A stretch of 8,738 nucleotides of DNA from 79-D21 sp022839995 (GTDB lineage: Bacteria > Synergistota > Synergistia > Synergistales > 79-D21), in contig JALHIN010000046.1 of assembly GCA_022839995.1 (NCBI GenBank), positions 1 through 8,738 of the forward strand, read 5' to 3'. This document shows positions 5,327 to 8,738 of the stretch, piece by piece. The notes below the pieces were generated by a model. That model was not told the origin of the DNA, did no database searches, and saw nothing but the letters and a program-made list of their open reading frames with translations. Position 1 is the stretch's first letter; every line of letters starts with the position of its first letter. Made by a program: the position numbers and the translations under genes.

Positions 5327-6520
5327 ATGAGGTACGGAAAGAACGCCGGGAAGGGGACCCTCTCCGTCTGGGGAGGAGAAGAACGGGTTTTCGCCGAGGG
5401 CACGACGCAAGTGCCCCTTTTCTTCGGAGTCGCCCACGCCTACGACGAAGTGGACGAATGGATCGATGTGTCCCTCGGGAAAAAAGCAGGGCACATTTAC
5501 GGACGAAACACCAACCCCACTGTCCACGTCTTCGAAGAAAAAGTCCGCCTTCTTGAAGGAGCGGAAGCGGCAACCAGCGCCGCCACCGGGATGGGCATCA
5601 TTTCGAGCGTCCTTTTCGCCTTGCTTGAACCCGGGGACCGGATCGTATCCGTAAAGGACACCTATGGAGGCACCAGCGTCCTGTTCCGGGAGTTCCTGCC
5701 GAAACAGGGAGTGACCGCCTTCCTTTGCGACACGACGGATCACGACGCGATCGAAGAGGAAATCTCAAGGGGGTGCAGGCTGCTTTACCTGGAGACCCCC
5801 ACTAACCCCACGATCAAAATCGTCGACATCGAACGCCTGGCGAAAGCAGGACACGAGGCCGGGGCCATCGTCGTCGTAGACAACACGTTCGCCACTCCCA
5901 TCAACCAGAACCCCCTGGAACTTGGCGCAGACATCGTCCTGCACAGCGCCACGAAATTTCTGGGCGGACACGCCGACGTTCTCGGAGGAGTCGCCTGCGG
6001 GAAGGCCGACCTGATTAAAAAAATTTACCATTACCGGGAAATCAACGGAGCCGCACTCGCTCCCATGTCGGCATACCTGCTCCTTCGCGGCATGAAGACT
6101 CTCAGCCTCCGGATCGCGAGGCAGAACGAGAATGCCTTGACGATTGCCCGCTTTTTGGAAAACCACCCTGCCGTCGACCGGGTTTTCTACCCCGGCCTGG
6201 AATCTCACCCCGGGCACACGATCGCGCTTCGACAAATGAGGGGTTTTGGCGGAATGATGAGTTTCAGTCTGAAAGGAAATTCATTCGACACCGTTCGTCG
6301 TTTCCTCCCGAAACTCCGCCTCGCTCACAAGGCGGCCAACCTGGGAGCCGTCGAAACGATCGCGGGAATCCCGGCCACCACAAGCCACGTGGAATGCACG
6401 GCCGAGGAAAGGAAAGCTCTTGGGATCCCCGAGACCCTGATTCGGTACTCGGTTGGGATCGAGGATGTCCAGGACCTGATTGAAGATCTCCGCCAAGCCC
6501 TGGATGGGATCCTGCCCTAG
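5327..6520 (+). CDS. Cystathionine gamma-synthase/lyase family PLP enzyme
   Basis: A 397-residue Cys/Met-metabolism PLP enzyme of usual length. Tyr58 and Arg60 (HIYGRNTNPT) are the phosphate ligands donated by the neighbouring subunit. Tyr113 (DTYGGT) stacks on the cofactor, Asp185 (VVVDNTFATP) contacts the ring nitrogen, Lys210 (HSATKFLGGHAD) is the Schiff-base lysine and Arg374 (LIRYSVGIED) binds the substrate carboxylate. Methionine gamma-lyases have a cysteine after Tyr-Gly in the stacking motif; here it is Gly115, as in cystathionine gamma-synthases. Candidate roles are cystathionine gamma-synthase, cystathionine lyase or a broader homoserine-ester sulfhydrylase; the sequence alone does not decide. 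GGAGGG at 5314-5319 lies inside the end of the aldolase gene, so translation is coupled. Lyase activity would generate the enamines that the nearby RidA handles. Confidence 0.93.
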   Translation: MRYGKNAGKGTLSVWGGEERVFAEGTTQVPLFFGVAHAYDEVDEWIDVSLGKKAGHIYGRNTNPTVHVFEEKVRLLEGAEAATSAATGMGIISSVLFALLEPGDRIVSVKDTYGGTSVLFREFLPKQGVTAFLCDTTDHDAIEEEISRGCRLLYLETPTNPTIKIVDIERLAKAGHEAGAIVVVDNTFATPINQNPLELGADIVLHSATKFLGGHADVLGGVACGKADLIKKIYHYREINGAALAPMSAYLLLRGMKTLSLRIARQNENALTIARFLENHPAVDRVFYPGLESHPGHTIALRQMRGFGGMMSFSLKGNSFDTVRRFLPKLRLAHKAANLGAVETIAGIPATTSHVECTAEERKALGIPETLIRYSVGIEDVQDLIEDLRQALDGILP

Positions 6521-6569
6521 GAAAAGCAAGACAAAGGTTCTCTTCGAAAAGATCTTGAAATCAAGGATA

Positions 6570-6586
6570 TTTGACCTTATTTGACT
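6570..6586 (-). promoter_or_regulatory. CtsR operator, exact consensus match (box 1)
   Basis: On the minus strand this reads AGTCAAATAAGGTCAAA. It fits the published CtsR heptad direct repeat, RGTCAAA-NAN-RGTCAAA, at every defined position. CtsR is the class III heat-shock repressor of Gram-positive bacteria, controlling clp genes and, in some species, small heat-shock genes. The site lies 103 bases upstream of the hsp20 start. Confidence 0.75.
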
Positions 6587-6616
6587 CTAATTGCGGGTCC
6601 ATACCCTATTCCGGCC

Positions 6617-6645
6617 TTTATCTGACCATTATTGACTAATAAAAT
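6617..6645 (+). promoter_or_regulatory. Predicted hsp20 promoter
   Basis: TAAAAT (6640-6645) matches the -10 consensus in five of six positions, and TTTATC (6617-6622) is a weak -35 exactly 17 bases away. Start of transcription would be near 6652, giving a leader of about 37 bases. TTGACT at 6632-6637 has a better -35 hexamer but no -10 at the right distance. No CIRCE element is visible, which favours CtsR-type over HrcA-type control. Confidence 0.4.
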
Positions 6646-6673
6646 GACCGCGTAAGGTCATTAATGGTCAGAT
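6620..6673. repeat. Nested inverted repeats in the hsp20 control region, including a third CtsR-like site
   Basis: The outer arms, ATCTGACCATTA (6620-6631) and TAATGGTCAGAT (6662-6673), are exact 12-base reverse complements. A separate inner pair, AATGACC (6643-6649) and GGTCATT (6656-6662), has its own centre six bases away. The right half, GGTCATTAATGGTCAGA (6656-6672), is itself a plus-orientation CtsR-like double heptad with three mismatches, facing box 2. It covers the start of the transcript up to the ribosome site at 6675-6680, so it could act as an operator, a leader hairpin, or both. Confidence 0.55.
6621..6637 (-). promoter_or_regulatory. Degenerate CtsR-like operator (box 2)
   Basis: On the minus strand this reads AGTCAATAATGGTCAGA, which fits RGTCAAA-NAN-RGTCAAA with one mismatch in each heptad. 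Its centre is 51 bases from that of box 1, close to five helical turns. It fills the space between the predicted -35 and -10 of hsp20, where a bound repressor would exclude RNA polymerase. Confidence 0.5.
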
Positions 6674-6688
6674 TGGAGGTGCTGGCAA

Positions 6689-7174
6689 ATGAGACGATTC
6701 TGGTTGGCAGGACCTGGTGCACGGCGCGACGAAAATCTTTCGGTTTTCAGGGATATCGCTCAGATCCACGACGAAATGTCACGACTTTTCGACGAATTTG
6801 CAACGGGACTGTTCCCGGCTTCAAGGCCAGCGGAGGAAGTGGTGGCTCCCCGGATGGACCTGTACCGGAAGGACGGAAAAATCCACCTGGACATGGAGAT
6901 CCCGGGGATCGATCCGAAAGAAGTGGATCTGAAAGTCTACCCTGACCGCGTCGTGTTCAAGGCCGAGCGGAAGGAAGAGAAAAAGGAAGAGTCGGAACGG
7001 TTCTTCCGGATCGAGCGAAGCCGAGGCAGCTTCTATAGGGAAATCCCGATGCCGGTCGAAATCGACCCGGAAGGAGCCGAGGCCAAGATCAGGAATGGGC
7101 TGCTCACGCTTGTCCTGCCGGAAAAACAGAGCGTGGACAACGGCAGGAAGCTGGAGATCAAAACGGAAGAGTAA
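6689..7174 (+). CDS. hsp20: Hsp20 / alpha-crystallin small heat-shock protein
   Basis: A 161-residue ATP-independent holdase that keeps unfolding proteins soluble, normally as a large cytoplasmic oligomer. The variable N-terminal arm (about 1-50) has the usual FRDIAQIHDEMSRLFDEF helix. The alpha-crystallin domain runs about 52-146: APRMDLYRKDGKIHLDMEIPG covers the first strands, and NGLLTLVLPEK (136-146) is the conserved closing motif. The C-terminal tail ends with Leu155-Glu-Ile157, an I/L-x-I/V motif that docks onto a neighbouring subunit. A lysine/glutamate-rich loop (KAERKEEKKEESERF, 91-105) lies in the middle of the domain. The ATG follows GGAGGT (6675-6680) by eight bases. It is monocistronic: CtsR-like sites lie upstream and a terminator follows at once. 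Heat induction through CtsR is inferred. Confidence 0.95.
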   Translation: MRRFWLAGPGARRDENLSVFRDIAQIHDEMSRLFDEFATGLFPASRPAEEVVAPRMDLYRKDGKIHLDMEIPGIDPKEVDLKVYPDRVVFKAERKEEKKEESERFFRIERSRGSFYREIPMPVEIDPEGAEAKIRNGLLTLVLPEKQSVDNGRKLEIKTEE

Positions 7175-7187
7175 TCCAACCCATGGG

Positions 7188-7220
7188 GGGGATCCGGGTT
7201 CCGGGTCCCCTGCTTTTTTT
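7188..7220 (+). terminator. Rho-independent terminator of hsp20
   Basis: Stem GGGGATCCGG (7188-7197) pairs with CCGGGTCCCC (7201-7210) with one G-U pair and a three-base GTT loop; it is followed by TGC and seven T (7214-7220). It starts 13 bases after the hsp20 stop. Confidence 0.88.
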
Positions 7221-7288
7221 GCCGGTTTGCAGTATCCTTTTCATCGAGTAGTTCTTCTTGCACGCTTTCGTAGAGAGGAAGGATCCCG

Positions 7289-8092
7289 ATGGGCACTTGG
7301 CCCGACCCGAACGAACCCACCTTCGCCTTCCAGAAAGACAGGCTTGTGGTCTGCCTCACCCCTGATCCCCGCCTGCCCAAACTGGCGGAAATCCCCAAGG
7401 CGGAACCGGCGGAACCCTTGCTTTCCCGTTTCTCCAAGACCGGTTCCCCGAATTGCGTCTGGGCCCGCCTGCCGGAAGATGCACCGTTGCCCGACGGGAT
7501 GCGCCTGGTTCCGCTCAGGGAAGCCTGGAACCTCCTGGGAGAAGAAACGTTCCTGAAGGCCGGACGGGCCAGGCAAATCATGGACTGGTACCAGGAAACG
7601 AACTACTGCGGAAGATGCGGGCAACCAATGAGCGACCACGAAACCGAGGGAGCACGAACCTGCAAATCCTGCGGGCTCACCGTTTACCCGACGGTTTCGT
7701 CGGCCGTCATCGTGGCCGTCGAGCGCGAAGGCAAACTGCTCCTGGCTCGTAGTCCCCATTTCCCCAAGGGGCGCTACAGCGTGCTCGCCGGGTTCGTCGA
7801 ACCCGGGGAAACCCTGGAACAGGCAGTGGAGAGAGAAGTGTTCGAAGAAGTTTCCATCCGGGTCAAAGAGATCCGTTATTTCGGAAGCCAGCCCTGGCCC
7901 TTTCCCCATTCGCTCATGGCGGGATTTACGGCCGTATGGGAAAGCGGGGAAATTTCCGCGGACGCAAAAGAAATCGAAGACGCGGGGTGGTTCGCCCCGG
8001 AAGAGTTTCCCGAAATCCCGCCCCCGTTGAGCATCTCGAGGCACCTGATCGACGATTTTACCCGGCGGAACATCCGCCGCTTTCCTTGTTAG
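7289..8092 (+). CDS. nudC: NudC-type NADH pyrophosphatase (Nudix hydrolase)
   Basis: A 267-residue enzyme expected to cleave NAD(H) into NMN(H) and AMP, and possibly to remove NAD caps from RNA, in the cytoplasm. The order is standard: an N-terminal domain (about 1-95), a zinc ribbon with Cys107, Cys110, Cys125 and Cys128, then the Nudix domain. The Nudix box runs from Gly168 to Ile190 with Glu174, Arg182, Glu183, Glu186 and Glu187 all present. The NudC-specific SQPWPFP motif (200-206) sets it apart from general Nudix enzymes. One oddity is Ser189, where the consensus has glycine near the end of the box. The ATG has GAGGAAGG six bases upstream. The hsp20 terminator separates it from upstream genes. 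Its stop codon lies at the edge of the ribosome site of the next gene, so that gene is cotranslated. Confidence 0.94.
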   Translation: MGTWPDPNEPTFAFQKDRLVVCLTPDPRLPKLAEIPKAEPAEPLLSRFSKTGSPNCVWARLPEDAPLPDGMRLVPLREAWNLLGEETFLKAGRARQIMDWYQETNYCGRCGQPMSDHETEGARTCKSCGLTVYPTVSSAVIVAVEREGKLLLARSPHFPKGRYSVLAGFVEPGETLEQAVEREVFEEVSIRVKEIRYFGSQPWPFPHSLMAGFTAVWESGEISADAKEIEDAGWFAPEEFPEIPPPLSISRHLIDDFTRRNIRRFPC

Positions 8093-8103
8093 GGGGGACA
8101 AAA

Positions 8104-8436
8104 ATGAAAATCGAAGGCGTTCCGTTCGTCACGGTCGACTGGAACAAGGTCGAGCCGACGATCCACAAGGGTGAAACGGGGCAGGCAACCTGGAGGACGT
8201 TCGAACAGGGGAACATCCGGGTAAGGATGGTGGAATACTCCCCGGGCTACCGTGCCGATCACTGGTGCGCCCGCGGACATGTCCTCCTCGTCCTCGAAGG
8301 CAGGCTGACAACGGAGTTGAAAGACGGGCGCGTGTTCGACCTCCTCCCGGGGATGAGTTACCACGCGGAGGACGACCCCTCGAACCCCCACCGTTCCTGG
8401 ACGGATATCGGGGCCCGGCTTTTCATCGTCGACTAG
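8104..8436 (+). CDS. Small DHCW-motif cupin protein
   Basis: A 110-residue single-domain cupin. The first cupin motif is read as ADHWCARGHVLLVLEGRL (51-68), with Asp52, His53, Trp54 and Cys55, then His59 and Glu65 as possible metal ligands. The second has LPGMSYHAEDD (81-91) with His87, and His96 follows. This is the Asp-His-Trp-Cys pattern of the DHCW-cupin group, whose substrate is not known. The protein may bind a metal and act as a small enzyme or a ligand sensor. The ATG lies seven bases after the AGGGGGG ribosome site (8091-8097), which overlaps the nudC stop codon, so it should be made together with NudC. Upstream in-frame sequence is nudC read in another frame and is not part of the gene. 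Confidence 0.85.
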   Translation: MKIEGVPFVTVDWNKVEPTIHKGETGQATWRTFEQGNIRVRMVEYSPGYRADHWCARGHVLLVLEGRLTTELKDGRVFDLLPGMSYHAEDDPSNPHRSWTDIGARLFIVD

Positions 8437-8463
8437 CCCGCTCGCCGAAGGCCCTCTCGTTTT

Positions 8464-8646
8464 TCAATAACTGACCAGGGCGGCTCCCACCCTGATGATC
8501 AAGTCCTGGCCGTTTCTCTTCACGAGGAAAACGTTTTCCCCTTGAACCAGCAGGGTTCCAAGGGCTTCGGGAGCCAATACGGGTTTCCCGTTGCATTCCA
8601 GGAGGATATCCCCCGCCTTCATGGAAGCCTTTGCCGCGAGGATCAA
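8464..8646 (-). pseudogene. Remnant of a PDZ-domain protein
   Basis: Sixty codons encode the C-terminal half of a PDZ domain: ASMKAGDILLECNGKPV fits the classic A-x-L-K-x-GD-I-I-L-x-x-NG-K-x-V block, followed by the strand LVKRNGQDLIIRV typical of HtrA/DegP-like proteases and other PDZ proteins. The first half of the domain, with its carboxylate-binding loop, is missing. Upstream the frame stays open for about 70 bases, reads as unrelated low-complexity sequence and ends at a TAA. The only upstream start, a TTG at 8646, has a badly placed ribosome site. It therefore looks like the tail of a decayed or rearranged gene. A tiny expressed PDZ-like protein starting at an internal ATG is the less likely alternative. 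Confidence 0.5.
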
Positions 8647-8738
8647 GCCCCTAAAGTGCTGTAAAAAGGTCGTCTGAAAAAGGCGGCAATCGGTGGGAAG
8701 ACAAAAAAGCCACCGGGACTTCGGTTACAGTGTAGTCA
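8647..8738. other. Right-end stretch, no gene seen
   Basis: No credible gene start, RNA gene or repeat was found here. On the minus strand the sequence has three T-runs (5-6 bases each) and stop codons that close the frame leading into the PDZ remnant. A short ACCG/CGGT stem next to one T-run is too weak to call a terminator. Confidence 0.4.

Noticed and set aside
8703..8725. Possible minus-strand terminator (short stem and six T)
   Set aside because: The stem is only ACCG/CGGT with a six-base loop, too weak to support without an identified upstream gene.
1..8738. Search for CRISPR repeats, transposases, toxin-antitoxin pairs and phage genes
   Set aside because: No regularly spaced repeats, no DDE or integrase-like products and no small toxin-antitoxin operon were seen; the genes are mostly recognisable metabolic and stress functions.

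Overview
The window looks like an ordinary stretch of a bacterial chromosome. It is G+C-rich (high fifties by eye), with strong purine-rich Shine-Dalgarno sequences, frequent GTG/TTG starts and tightly packed genes. One site upstream of a small heat-shock gene matches the CtsR operator consensus exactly. Together with many amino-acid-handling enzymes, this points to a Gram-positive-type or Synergistota-like anaerobe that ferments amino acids. That lineage call is an inference from a few signals. I see no phage genes, insertion sequences, tRNA/rRNA or CRISPR.

Layout. (1) 1-965, minus strand: the first 33 codons of a 2Fe-2S/FAD-type dehydrogenase component run off the left edge. Upstream lies a good promoter with a perfect palindrome at its start point, and then a winged-helix/FCD repressor-like regulator. 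(2) 1240-2462, plus strand: an unrecognised 147-residue protein translationally coupled (ATGA overlap) to an ECHDC3-like crotonase that lacks both usual catalytic glutamates. (3) 2459-3401, minus strand: a universal stress protein and a RidA enamine/imine deaminase. The stress gene's stop shares a CTAG with the crotonase stop. (4) 3483-6520, plus strand: a two-TM coiled-coil protein with a lone CxxC, then two pyridoxal-phosphate (PLP) enzymes back to back, a threonine aldolase and a cystathionine gamma-synthase/lyase-type enzyme. (5) 6570-7220: a multi-site CtsR-like operator region, an Hsp20 chaperone and a rho-independent terminator. (6) 7289-8436: a NudC-type NADH pyrophosphatase coupled to a small DHCW-motif cupin. 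(7) 8437-8738: a fragment of a PDZ domain on the minus strand and otherwise nothing clear.

Functional picture. The PLP lyases release reactive enamine/imine intermediates, which the nearby RidA is known to hydrolyse. Threonine, cysteine and homoserine derivatives would feed glycine, acetaldehyde and 2-oxo acids into catabolism. Usp, Hsp20 and NudC give a stress/housekeeping flavour. The most informative non-coding signals are the CtsR operator cluster before hsp20 and the promoter/palindrome before the 2Fe-2S gene. I did not find a convincing new multi-gene system.
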